Assembly (NCBI RefSeq): GCF_003448965.1
Contig: NZ_QRGC01000013.1
Span: 62,001-126,000 of the forward strand
Reading direction: 5' to 3'
Source of the DNA: Oceanicella sp. SM1341
Lineage (GTDB): Bacteria; Pseudomonadota; Alphaproteobacteria; Rhodobacterales; Rhodobacteraceae
Length of the DNA: 64,000 bases
Below the pieces are notes generated by a model, which had not been told where the DNA came from, searched no databases, and worked only from the letters and a program-made list of their open reading frames with translations. Positions within the stretch are counted from its first letter, which is position 1; the number at the start of each line of letters is the position of its first letter. The translations under genes and the position numbers were made by a program. Shown here piece by piece: positions 34,670-42,910 of the stretch.

Positions 34670-35962
34670 TCAGGCCAGCGTGCCGTCGGGCAGGATGCGG
34701 GTGCGCCCGCGCATGTAGGGCACCAGCACATCGGGGATCGTCACCGAGCCGTCCGCCTCCTGGTAGTTCTCCAGCACCGCGATCAGGCAGCGGCCCACGG
34801 CGAGGCCCGAGCCGTTGAGCGTGTGCACGAACTCCGGCTTCTCGCCCTCGGCGGGCCGGAAGCGCGCGTTCATCCGCCGGGCCTGGAAATCGCCGCAGAC
34901 CGAGCAGGAGGAGATCTCGCGGTAGGTGTTCTGCCCCGGCAGCCAGGCCTCGATGTCATGGGTGCGGCGCGCGCCGAACCCCATGTCGCCGGTGCACAGC
35001 ACCACGGTGCGGTAGGGGATGCCGAGCTTGACCAGGATGTCCTCGGCGCAGGCGGTCATGCGGTCGAGCTCGGCGCGGCTGTCCTCGGGCTTCGTGACCG
35101 AGACCATCTCCACCTTCTCGAACTGGTGCTGGCGCAGCATGCCGGCGGTGTCCTTGCCGGCCGAGCCCGCCTCGGAGCGGAAGCACTGGGTGTGCGCGGT
35201 CATCCGCCTGGGCAGCGCCTCGGCGGGCAGGATCTGCCCGGCCACCGTGTTGGTGAGCGTCACCTCCGAGGTGGGGATCAGCCACCAGCCGTTGGTGGTC
35301 TCGTAGCTGTCCTCGGCGAATTTCGGCAGCTGGCCGGTGCCGTACATCGCCTCGGGTTTCACCAGCACCGGGGTCCAGGTCTCGGTGAGGCCGTTCTCCT
35401 CGACATGGGTGTCGAGCATGAACTGCGCCAGCGCCCGGTGCAGGCGGATCATCGCGCCGGTGAGCACCACGAAGCGGCTGCCGGAGAGGCGCGCGGCGGT
35501 CTCGAAATCGAGCCCGGGCAGGGCGGCGGCGATCTCGTAATGCTCCTTCGGGGTAAAGGTGAAGTCCCGCGGGGTGCCCCAGCGGCGCAGCTCCACGTTG
35601 TCGGCCTCGTCCTTGCCCTCGGGCACGTCGTCGAAGGGCAGGTTGGGGATGCCCATCAGCATCTCGTTCAGCGCCTCGTCGCAGGCGCGGGCCTCGGCCT
35701 CGAGCCGGGAGATCTCGTCCTTCTTGTCAGCCACGAGGGCGCGCAGGCGCTCGAACTCCGCGTCGTCGCCGCGGGCCTTCGCCGCACCCACCTGCTTCGA
35801 GGCGGCGTTGCGCTCGGCCAGGGCCGCGTCCTGGGCGGTCACCGTCTCGCGGCGCTTGGCATCGAGCGCGAGGATGTCGGAGGAGACCGGGGACAGTCCG
35901 CGACGGCTCAGGGCGGCGTCGAAGGCCGCGGGGTTCTCGCGGATCTGGCGGATGTCGTGCAT
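34670..35962 (-). CDS. serS: Serine--tRNA ligase
   Basis: Class II synthetase charging tRNA-Ser and tRNA-Sec; homodimer. 430 residues. The N-terminal long antiparallel coiled coil (residues ~30-100, e.g. [36 protein letters not shown]) grips the tRNA variable arm. Motif 2 is [26 protein letters not shown]. Motif 3 is [27 protein letters not shown] is typical. ATG at 35962, divergent from yajC. Confidence 0.98.
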   Translation of the reverse strand: MHDIRQIRENPAAFDAALSRRGLSPVSSDILALDAKRRETVTAQDAALAERNAASKQVGAAKARGDDAEFERLRALVADKKDEISRLEAEARACDEALNEMLMGIPNLPFDDVPEGKDEADNVELRRWGTPRDFTFTPKEHYEIAAALPGLDFETAARLSGSRFVVLTGAMIRLHRALAQFMLDTHVEENGLTETWTPVLVKPEAMYGTGQLPKFAEDSYETTNGWWLIPTSEVTLTNTVAGQILPAEALPRRMTAHTQCFRSEAGSAGKDTAGMLRQHQFEKVEMVSVTKPEDSRAELDRMTACAEDILVKLGIPYRTVVLCTGDMGFGARRTHDIEAWLPGQNTYREISSCSVCGDFQARRMNARFRPAEGEKPEFVHTLNGSGLAVGRCLIAVLENYQEADGSVTIPDVLVPYMRGRTRILPDGTLA

Positions 35963-36219
35963 GGCTCTTGCCTCGTCTGAAGTCTGTGACCGCGGGGTTA
36001 TGCAATATTCCCGCGCGGGGGGAAACTGTCTCCTTGCCGGGCGCGTTGTCTCATTCGCACGCATGCGCCCTTCCGCAGCCGCGCGGCAGTGCCTATCTGC
36101 CGGAGCACCCCGCTTGCCAAGCAGGGTGTGCGGGGCTAGTGTCCGCGCGATTTTCCGGGCCTCAGGAGGGGCCCGGCACACGGGGGCCGGCAGGACCGGC
36201 GCAACAAGGGAAATGGTGG

Positions 36220-36507
36220 ATGCAGGGCATCGAGGGTCTTATCCCGTTCGTACTGATTTTCGCGATCATGTATTTTCTGATGATCCGGCCGCAGCAGAAG
36301 AAGGCCAAGGAGCATCGGGCAATGCTCGAGGCCCTGCGCCGCGGCGACCAGGTGGTCACCCAGGGCGGCCTCGTCGGCAAGGTGGTCAAGGTCAAGGAGG
36401 ACGGTGAGGTCGAGCTCGAGATCGCCGAGGGCGTGAAGGTGCGCGTCATCCGGGCCACCATCGCCCAGGTCATCTCGAAGACCGAGCCCGCCACCACCGA
36501 AAGCTGA
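36220..36507 (+). CDS. yajC: Preprotein translocase subunit YajC
   Basis: A 95-residue single-pass membrane protein that associates with SecDF-YidC. N-terminal helix [22 protein letters not shown], then the conserved cytoplasmic [22 protein letters not shown] 36220 is selected because it yields the family-standard short N-terminus before the membrane helix. Heads yajC-secD-secF. Confidence 0.96.
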   Translation: MQGIEGLIPFVLIFAIMYFLMIRPQQKKAKEHRAMLEALRRGDQVVTQGGLVGKVVKVKEDGEVELEIAEGVKVRVIRATIAQVISKTEPATTES

Positions 36508-36562
36508 TCGGCCGGGGCAGCCCGCTCCGGCGGGCGGCCCCCGCCTCCGCGGAAAGAGTAAC

Positions 36563-38194
36563 ATGCTGCACTTTGGCCCCTTCAAATCGGCACTGATCTG
36601 GCTCGTCGTGCTGGTCGGTGTCGTTTTCGCCCTGCCGAACTTCTTCTATGACAGGGTGGAAAGGGCCAATGACGCCCGCACCGCGCTGGAGGGCGGCGCC
36701 ACGCTCACCCCCGGGCAGCAGGCCGACCTGGAGGCCTGGCCCGACTGGGCGCCCTCCGGCCTGGTGAACCTCGGCCTCGACCTGCGCGGCGGCGTGCACC
36801 TGCTCGTCGAGGTGCGGGTGGCCGATGTCTACAACACCCTCATCGAGGGCTACTGGCCCGAGGTGCGCGACCAGCTGCGCGACCTCTCCGGCGTGAGCTC
36901 GGTGCGCCGGCAGGAGGCCGAACCCGGCGTGCTGCGCGTGCGCATCGACAACGCGGAGGCCACCGGCGCCGCCATCTCGGCCATCCGCGACATCTCCGGC
37001 GCGAGCGCCCTCTCGGTGGAGGACAGCGGCGAGGGTGTCATCACCATCCAGCTCACCGATGCCGAGAAGGCCGCGGCCAACGACCGCACCATGGCCCAGT
37101 CGCTCGAGATCATCCGCCGCCGTGTCGACGAATCCGGCACGCGCGAGCCCACGATCCAGCGCCAGGGCTCCGACCGCATCGTGATCGAGGTGCCGGGCAT
37201 CGGCTCGGCGCAGGAACTGCTCGACATCATCGGCCAGACCGCGGCCCTCTCCTTCCACCCGGTGATCCGCACCGGCAGCCAGGGCGAGCAGGTGGGCTTC
37301 GACGAGCTGCTCCTCCCCGACCAGGAAAGCGGCCAGTACTACGTGGTCGAGCGCGCGGCGGTGGTGACGGGCGACAACCTCGTCGACAGCCAGCCCAGCT
37401 TCGACCAGAACGGCCTGCCGGACGTGAGCTTCCGCTTCGACGGCGTGGGGGCGCGCAAGTTCGGCGACTACACGCGCGACAACATCGGCCGGCTCTTCGC
37501 CATCGTGCTCGACGACGAGATCATCTCCGCCCCGCGCATCCAGAGCGCGATCACCGGCGGCTCGGGCGTCATCACCGGCTCCTTCACCGTGCAGGAGGCG
37601 ACCAACCTCTCCATCCTGCTGCGCGCCGGCGCCCTGCCGGCGGGCATCAACGTGCTCGAGCAGCGCATCGTCGGGCCCGAGCTGGGCCAGGACAGCATCG
37701 ACGCCGGCACCATCGCCTGCATCGTGGCCTTCGTGGCGGTGATGGGCTTCATGTGGCTCAGCTACGGGCTCTACGGGCTCTTCGCCAATGTCGCGCTGCT
37801 GGCCAACGTGGCGATCATGTTTGCCGTGCTCAGCACCATCGGCGCCACGCTCACGCTGCCCGGCATTGCCGGTATCGTGCTCACCATCGGCATGGCGGTG
37901 GACGCGAACGTGCTGATCTTCGAGCGCATCCGCGAGGAACTGGCCTCCGCCAAGGGCGTGGCCCGGGCGGTGGAGCAGGGCTTCTCCCGTGCCTTCTCGG
38001 CGATCCTGGACGCAAACGTCACCACGCTCATCGCCGTGATCATCCTGTTCTGGGTGGGCTCGGGGCCGGTGCGCGGCTTCGCGGTCACGCTGGGCATCGG
38101 CGTGGTGACCTCGGTCTTCACCGCCATCTTCGTCACCCGGCTGCTGATGGCGTTCTACATCCGCCGCGCCCGGCCGAAGACGATCAACATCTGA
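36563..38194 (+). CDS. secD: Protein translocase subunit SecD
   Basis: Membrane subunit that uses the proton-motive force to pull exported proteins through SecYEG. 543 residues: TM1 (~7-27), a large periplasmic P1 domain containing NLGLDLRGGVHLLVEV and RIVIEVPGI, then five C-terminal helices (~370-530). D5-type motif GIVLTIGMAVDANVLIFERIREE is present. Starts 55 bases after yajC; secF follows 9 bases after its stop. Confidence 0.97.
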   Translation: MLHFGPFKSALIWLVVLVGVVFALPNFFYDRVERANDARTALEGGATLTPGQQADLEAWPDWAPSGLVNLGLDLRGGVHLLVEVRVADVYNTLIEGYWPEVRDQLRDLSGVSSVRRQEAEPGVLRVRIDNAEATGAAISAIRDISGASALSVEDSGEGVITIQLTDAEKAAANDRTMAQSLEIIRRRVDESGTREPTIQRQGSDRIVIEVPGIGSAQELLDIIGQTAALSFHPVIRTGSQGEQVGFDELLLPDQESGQYYVVERAAVVTGDNLVDSQPSFDQNGLPDVSFRFDGVGARKFGDYTRDNIGRLFAIVLDDEIISAPRIQSAITGGSGVITGSFTVQEATNLSILLRAGALPAGINVLEQRIVGPELGQDSIDAGTIACIVAFVAVMGFMWLSYGLYGLFANVALLANVAIMFAVLSTIGATLTLPGIAGIVLTIGMAVDANVLIFERIREELASAKGVARAVEQGFSRAFSAILDANVTTLIAVIILFWVGSGPVRGFAVTLGIGVVTSVFTAIFVTRLLMAFYIRRARPKTINI

Positions 38195-38203
38195 GGGACG
38201 ACC

Positions 38204-39172
38204 ATGGCACTCAAACTCATCCCGCAGGGCACGAAGTTCAACTTCCTCGGCCTGCGCAAGATCGCCATCGCCTTCACCGCGCTCAGCACGCTCGCCTCCA
38301 TCGTGCTGCTGGTGGTCGTCGGCCTCAACTTCGGCATCGACTTCCGCGGCGGCACGATGATCCAGGCCGCCACCCCGCAGGAGGTCACGGTCTCCGAGTA
38401 CCGCGACGCGCTGGCCGATGCCGGGGTGGGGGAGGTCACGATTTCCCGCATCACCGACACCGGTGCCTCCGACGGCCCGGCCCACCAGGTGATGCTGCGC
38501 ATCGTCGAGCAGGGCGATGACGCGGACGTGCAGCAGGCCGCCATCTCCACCGTGCAGGACAGGCTGCGCGCCGCCTTCCCCGACGTGGAGTTCCTCTCCG
38601 TCGCCAGCGTGGGCGGCAAGGTCTCGGGCGAGCTGATCCAGGCCGGCGTGCTGGCGGTGGCGCTCTCGGTCGTGGGCGTGGTGGTCTACATCTGGCTGCG
38701 CTTCGAGTGGCAGTTCGCCATCGCGGCGGTGATCAGCCTCGTGCATGACGTGTTCCTCACGCTCGGGCTGTTCTCGCTGCTGCAGCTCGAATTCTCGCTC
38801 TCCATCATCGCGGCACTGCTCACCATCGTGGGCTACTCGCTCAACGACACGGTGATCGTCTTCGACCGCGTGCGCGAGAACCTGCGCAAGTACAAGAAGA
38901 TGGACCTCGGCGAGATCATCAACCTCTCCACCAACGAGACCCTGTCGCGCACGCTGATGACCTCGGGCACCACGCTCATCGCGCTGCTGTCGCTCTACTT
39001 CCTCGGCGGGCCGGTGATCTCGGGCTTCACCTTCGCGATGATCTGGGGCGTGCTGATCGGCACCTACTCCTCCATCTACGTGGCGGGCGTGGTGGTGTTC
39101 TGGCTCGGGGTCGACCGGTCGGACAAGCCGAACTCCAAGGCCGGCACCCAGTTCGCCAACATCGACGCCTGA
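38204..39172 (+). CDS. secF: Protein translocase subunit SecF
   Basis: Partner of SecD. 322 residues, six transmembrane helices. Motifs: GLNFGIDFRGGTMIQA after TM1, and IVGYSLNDTVIVFDRVRENLRK in the C-terminal half. ATG start with GAGGGAC upstream. One base separates its stop from the GTG start of the next gene, so they are likely coupled. Confidence 0.97.
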   Translation: MALKLIPQGTKFNFLGLRKIAIAFTALSTLASIVLLVVVGLNFGIDFRGGTMIQAATPQEVTVSEYRDALADAGVGEVTISRITDTGASDGPAHQVMLRIVEQGDDADVQQAAISTVQDRLRAAFPDVEFLSVASVGGKVSGELIQAGVLAVALSVVGVVVYIWLRFEWQFAIAAVISLVHDVFLTLGLFSLLQLEFSLSIIAALLTIVGYSLNDTVIVFDRVRENLRKYKKMDLGEIINLSTNETLSRTLMTSGTTLIALLSLYFLGGPVISGFTFAMIWGVLIGTYSSIYVAGVVVFWLGVDRSDKPNSKAGTQFANIDA

Positions 39173-39173
39173 G

Positions 39174-39932
39174 GTGGGCGGGGGCTGGCCGGATCTCTGG
39201 GCAGACCTCGCGCGCCCCGACACGGCCTGGCTGGCGCTCTTCGCGGTGCTGGCCGGGCTGGTGCGCGGCTTCTCCGGCTTCGGGGCGGCACTGGTGTTCA
39301 TGCCGCTCGGCGCGCTGGTGGCCGAGCCGCGCGACCTCCGGGTGGCCTTCCTCGTCATGAACGTCTTCGGCCCGCTGCCGCTGATGCCCGAGGCCCTGCG
39401 CCGGGCCGACGGGCGCGAGGTGATGCGCCTCTCGCTCGGCGCCGTGCTCGGCGTGCCGCTGGGCATCTGGCTGCTCACCAGTGTCGACCCCGCGGGCTTC
39501 CGCCTCCTCGTGGCACTGATCTGCCTCGCCGCCCTCGCGGCCTTCCTCTCCGGCTGGCGCTACCAGCGCAGGCCCGGGCCGGCGGTGAAGCTCGGCACCG
39601 GCTTTCTCGCCGGGGTGGGGGGCGGTTTCGCCGGCGTGGCCGGGCCGCCGGTGGTGCTGTTCTACCTCGGCGGGCAGCGCGGCGCGGTCGAGATCCGCTC
39701 GGCGCTCATCGTGTTCTTCTACGCCTCCACCTGGCTCAGCGTCGCGGTGATCGCGGTGAGCGGCCTGCTCACCTGGCACGCGGTGCTGCTGGGCGCGGCC
39801 CTCACCGTGCCGCACACGCTGGCCGGCATGGCCGGCGGCCGGCTCTTCGCCCTCGCCGGCGAGCGGGATTTCCGCTATGCCGCCTATGCGATCATGGGGG
39901 TTGCCGCGCTGCTGGCGCTTCCCATCTACTGA
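39174..39932 (+). CDS. TSUP/TauE-SafE family membrane transporter
   Basis: A 252-residue protein with about 7-8 transmembrane helices and the two family repeats: GLVRGFSGFGAALVFMPLGAL at the N-terminus and GFLAGVGGGFAGVAGPPVVLFYL in the second half. TSUP proteins export sulfite, sulfoacetate or related organosulfur anions. GTG start one base after the secF stop, read-through from the sec operon likely. Substrate not identifiable. Confidence 0.88.
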   Translation: MGGGWPDLWADLARPDTAWLALFAVLAGLVRGFSGFGAALVFMPLGALVAEPRDLRVAFLVMNVFGPLPLMPEALRRADGREVMRLSLGAVLGVPLGIWLLTSVDPAGFRLLVALICLAALAAFLSGWRYQRRPGPAVKLGTGFLAGVGGGFAGVAGPPVVLFYLGGQRGAVEIRSALIVFFYASTWLSVAVIAVSGLLTWHAVLLGAALTVPHTLAGMAGGRLFALAGERDFRYAAYAIMGVAALLALPIY

Positions 39933-39968
39933 CCAGAGCACCCCGAGACCCCCGAAAGGAGCTCCGCC

Positions 39969-40322
39969 ATGCACCTCAACGAGATCCGCTTCGACGGCCA
40001 GCGGCCGGTGGACGGCTACGGCCCCGGCTTCTTCCGCGTCGGCGGCACGGTGATGAGCGGCGCCATCCTGCTCTTGCCCGAGGCGAGCCTCGCCTGGGGC
40101 GGCCCGGAGGACGTGGAGCCCATCGCCGCCGCATTGGAGGAGATCGACGTGGTGCTCTTCGGCATGGGCCCCGACATCGCCACCATTCCCGAGGCCACCC
40201 GCACCCGGCTCGACGAGGCCGGCATCGGCGTGGAGGTGATGTCCACCCCCTCCGCCTGCCGCACCTACAACGTGCTGCTCGCCGAGGGCCGGCGCGTGGG
40301 CCTCGCGCTGCTGCCTGTTTGA
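39969..40322 (+). CDS. Mth938-like (DUF498/NDUFAF3-type) protein
   Basis: A 117-residue protein of the Mth938 fold: RFDGQRPVDGYGPGFFRVGG, then VLFGMGPDIATIPEATRTRLDEAGIGVEVMSTPSACRTYNVLLAEGRRVGLALLP. The mitochondrial homologue NDUFAF3 is a complex I assembly factor, and in alphaproteobacteria the gene commonly lies beside secDF. GGAGC upstream of the ATG. The bacterial function is not established; a role in membrane-complex assembly is plausible. Confidence 0.9.
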   Translation: MHLNEIRFDGQRPVDGYGPGFFRVGGTVMSGAILLLPEASLAWGGPEDVEPIAAALEEIDVVLFGMGPDIATIPEATRTRLDEAGIGVEVMSTPSACRTYNVLLAEGRRVGLALLPV

Positions 40323-40334
40323 CAACTGCGGCAT

Positions 40335-40363
40335 TTGAAACAGCTTCGACGTTAACCTTATAT
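40335..40363 (+). promoter_or_regulatory. Sigma-70-type promoter of sodB
   Basis: TTGAAA, a 17-bp spacer and TTATAT, in an A+T-rich island upstream of the superoxide dismutase gene. The predicted start of transcription near 40370 gives a leader of about 50 nt. Confidence 0.65.
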
Positions 40364-40419
40364 ACCCAGACGGTCGGGGGCATCCGCGCCTCCGCCGCAT
40401 GACAGAGAGGACATGAAAG

Positions 40420-41025
40420 ATGGCTTTCGAACTTCCCGATCTCCCCTATGCCCACGACGCCCTTGCCGCGCAGGGCATGTCGAAGGAGACGCTGGAGTAT
40501 CACCACGACCTGCACCACAACGCCTATGTCACCACCGGCAACAAGCTGCTGGAGGGGTCGGGCCATGAGGGCAAGAGCCTCGAGGAGATCGTGAAAGCGA
40601 CCTACCAGTCGGGCGCGCTGGTTCAGTCCGGTCTGTTCAACAACGCCTCCCAGCACTGGAACCACACCCAGTTCTGGACCATGATGAGCCCCGGCACCAC
40701 CGCGATGCCCTCCGAGCTGGAGAAGGCGCTCACCGAGGCTTTCGGCTCGGTCGACAAGTTCAAGGAAGAGTTCTCCGCCGCCGGCGCCGGCCAGTTCGGC
40801 TCGGGCTGGGCCTGGCTGGTGAAGGAGGCTGACGGCACCCTCAAGGTCACCAAGACCGAGAACGGCGTGAACCCGCTCTGCTTCAACCAGACCGCGCTCT
40901 TGGGCTGCGACGTGTGGGAGCACTCCTACTACATCGACTTCCGCAACAAGCGCCCCGCCTACCTCACCAACTTCCTCGACAACCTGGTGAACTGGGAAAA
41001 CGTGGCCGAGCGCCTCTCGGCCTGA
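40420..41025 (+). CDS. sodB: Superoxide dismutase, Fe/Mn type
   Basis: Dismutates superoxide to H2O2 and O2 in the cytoplasm. 201 residues. Metal ligands H28, H82 (WNHTQFW), D164 and H168 (DVWEHSYYIDF). Family features LEYHHDLHHNAYV and GSGWAWLV. Iron versus manganese use cannot be settled: the residues after WNHTQFW look Fe-SOD-like, but cambialistic use is possible. Monocistronic, with its own promoter and terminator. Confidence 0.96.
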   Translation: MAFELPDLPYAHDALAAQGMSKETLEYHHDLHHNAYVTTGNKLLEGSGHEGKSLEEIVKATYQSGALVQSGLFNNASQHWNHTQFWTMMSPGTTAMPSELEKALTEAFGSVDKFKEEFSAAGAGQFGSGWAWLVKEADGTLKVTKTENGVNPLCFNQTALLGCDVWEHSYYIDFRNKRPAYLTNFLDNLVNWENVAERLSA

Positions 41026-41373
41026 GCGTTTCGCTTGCCCTGACGGCGGCGGCGCACCCCGTGCGCCCGCAGCCTGCCCGAGCGGCGCCCCTTCGCGGGC
41101 GCCGTTTCGCGTTTGCGGGGGGCCTGTCCGGCGGCGCTCCCGTCTGCCGCGCCGCAGGAAAGACCACGCCCGGCCCCGAGGGGGGCGGGCACCCGCCCCG
41201 GCACCTGCCACGCTCTCCGTGGCCCGGCAGATCCACCTCGCCCCTGCATCCGACTGCCGTTCACCCCGTCCCGTTCTGACCCCGACGGCTTTTGACCCCG
41301 ACGGCATTTGACATTGTGCTCCGCCCTCCGGGCCTGCTAGGCGAATGGTCTCAACCTCGGGAGACCTCAGGAC
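41026..41373. other. sodB-rarD intergenic region
   Basis: About 350 bases holding the sodB terminator (41083-41107) and, near rarD, a 16-bp direct repeat tgaccccgacggcttt (41277-41292 and 41293-41308, one mismatch) followed by TTGACA. No gene recognised. Confidence 0.6.
41083..41107 (+). terminator. Terminator of sodB
   Basis: CGGCGCCC and GGGCGCCG form an 8-bp stem around CTTCGC, followed by TTT. It lies 57 bases after the sodB stop. Confidence 0.7.
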
Positions 41374-42291
41374 ATGGAACGCTTCGCAGGGCTGGCGGCG
41401 GTGGTCACCGCCTGCACCATCTGGGGTCTGTCGCCGCTGTTCTACCGCGCGCTCGCCGGGGTGCCCGCGCTCGAGGTGCTGGCGCATCGCACCCTGTGGA
41501 GCTTCGTGTTCTTCGCCATCGTCATCCTGCTCACCGGGCGCGGGGCGCGGGTGCGGGCCGCACTCGGCTCAAGGCGCGAGATGGGGCTGCTGCTGGTCGC
41601 GGCGGCGATGGTCTCGACCAACTGGTTCCTGTTCATCTTCGCGGTGCAGAGCGGGCAGACCATCGAGTCGAGCCTCGGCTACTACATCTTCCCGCTGCTC
41701 GCCGGCGCCATCGGCTGGGCGGTGCTGCGCGAGGGCATGGGCCGGCTGCAGGGCCTGGGCTTCGCGCTCGCCGCCGCCGCGGTCACCTTCATCGCCGTCT
41801 GGCACGGGGTGCTGCCCTGGATGGCGCTGGCGCTTGCCGGCACCTTCGCGGCCTACGGGCTGGCGAAGCGCGGCGTGTCCTCGGGCCCGGTCACCTCGGT
41901 CTTCGCCGAGATGATCTGGATCCTGCCGCTGGCGCTGCTCTGGATCGCGGGGGCGCAGCTCGCGGGCTGGGGCGGGCCCGGGGCAGGGGCCTTCGGCGGG
42001 CCGGACACCTGGCTTCTGGTGCTCTCCGGCCCGCTCACCGGGGTGCCGTTCATGCTGTTCTCGCACGCGGCGAAATCGCTGCGCTATTCCACCGTGGGCG
42101 TGGCCTTCTACGTGAACCCGACGCTGCAGTTCCTCGTGGCGGTGCTGGCCTTCGGCGAGGCCTTCACCCCGGCCGAGGGCGTGGCCTTTCCGCTGATCTG
42201 GGCCGGCGTGGCGCTCTACAGCATCGGGCTCGTGCGTCAGGAGCGCAGGGCGGCCAGCACCTCCTCGGGGGAGGCGCAGACGGTAAGGTAA
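41374..42291 (+). CDS. rarD: RarD-like EamA/DMT family permease
   Basis: A 305-residue membrane protein with ten predicted helices in two EamA repeats. RarD subgroup signature: GLSPLFYRALAGVPALEVLAHRTLWSF and TNWFLFIFAVQSGQTIESSLGYYIFPLL. RarD homologues are linked to chloramphenicol or amino-acid-like substrate transport, but the natural substrate is uncertain. Its 3' end overlaps the convergent LOG-family gene by 55 bases. Confidence 0.9.
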   Translation: MERFAGLAAVVTACTIWGLSPLFYRALAGVPALEVLAHRTLWSFVFFAIVILLTGRGARVRAALGSRREMGLLLVAAAMVSTNWFLFIFAVQSGQTIESSLGYYIFPLLAGAIGWAVLREGMGRLQGLGFALAAAAVTFIAVWHGVLPWMALALAGTFAAYGLAKRGVSSGPVTSVFAEMIWILPLALLWIAGAQLAGWGGPGAGAFGGPDTWLLVLSGPLTGVPFMLFSHAAKSLRYSTVGVAFYVNPTLQFLVAVLAFGEAFTPAEGVAFPLIWAGVALYSIGLVRQERRAASTSSGEAQTVR

Positions 42292-42791
42292 TCGCGGAAG
42301 CTCGCGTCGGCGAAACCGCCGGCGATGCAGCCGTCGATCAGCTCGACCAGCGGGTCCCAGTAGCCGCCGAAATTGCCCAGCACCACAGGCTTCGCGTGCA
42401 GGCCCAGCTGGCGCCAGGTGAGCACCTCGAACAGCTCGTCGAGCGTGCCGGGCCCGCCGGGCAGCGCCACGATCGCATCGGCGTTCATGAACATCACCTT
42501 CTTGCGCTCGTGCATGGTCTGGGTGACCACCACATTGCCGCCGCGCGGGCGCTCGCCGGTCTCGTGGCCGATGAGATGCTCGGGGATCACGCCGAACACA
42601 TCGCCCCCCGCGGCCCGCGCCGCCTGGGCCACCGCGCCCATCATCCCCACGTCGCCCGCGCCGTAGACCAGCCGCAGCCCGGCCTGAGCCAGCATCCGCC
42701 CGAAGCGCTCCGCCGCCACCACATGCCCGGGGTCCGCGCCATTGCGCGACCCGCAGAACACACAGACATCCCTGATCACCGGCTTTGACAT
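42237..42791 (-). CDS. LOG-family protein (TIGR00730 type)
   Basis: A 184-residue Rossmann-like protein of the LOG/YvdD family. Landmarks: VCVFCGSRNGADP at the N-terminus, GMMGAVAQAARAAGG, the active-site PGGPGTLDE (residues ~112-120) and nearby RKKVMFMNADAIVALPGG. Characterised members are cytokinin riboside 5'-monophosphate phosphoribohydrolases or nucleotide 5'-monophosphate nucleosidases; in most bacteria the role is purine nucleotide turnover. Convergent with rarD and overlapping its end. Confidence 0.9.
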   Translation of the reverse strand: MSKPVIRDVCVFCGSRNGADPGHVVAAERFGRMLAQAGLRLVYGAGDVGMMGAVAQAARAAGGDVFGVIPEHLIGHETGERPRGGNVVVTQTMHERKKVMFMNADAIVALPGGPGTLDELFEVLTWRQLGLHAKPVVLGNFGGYWDPLVELIDGCIAGGFADASFRDYLTVCASPEEVLAALRS

Positions 42792-42910
42792 CGAACTGGT
42801 ACTCCCCTCTTTCCACGCGCTCTACAGGAGCAGTATAGGTTCTGGACCGCAGACGTAACCCGTGGTTTGATCAGTGTTTGTGAGGAAAAGGCAGGGCTTT
42901 GGGGAATGAA

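Noticed and set aside
36470-39478. A 1002-codon minus-strand frame across secD and secF
   Set aside because: Antisense shadow of secDF. The composition is extreme and there is no family signal.
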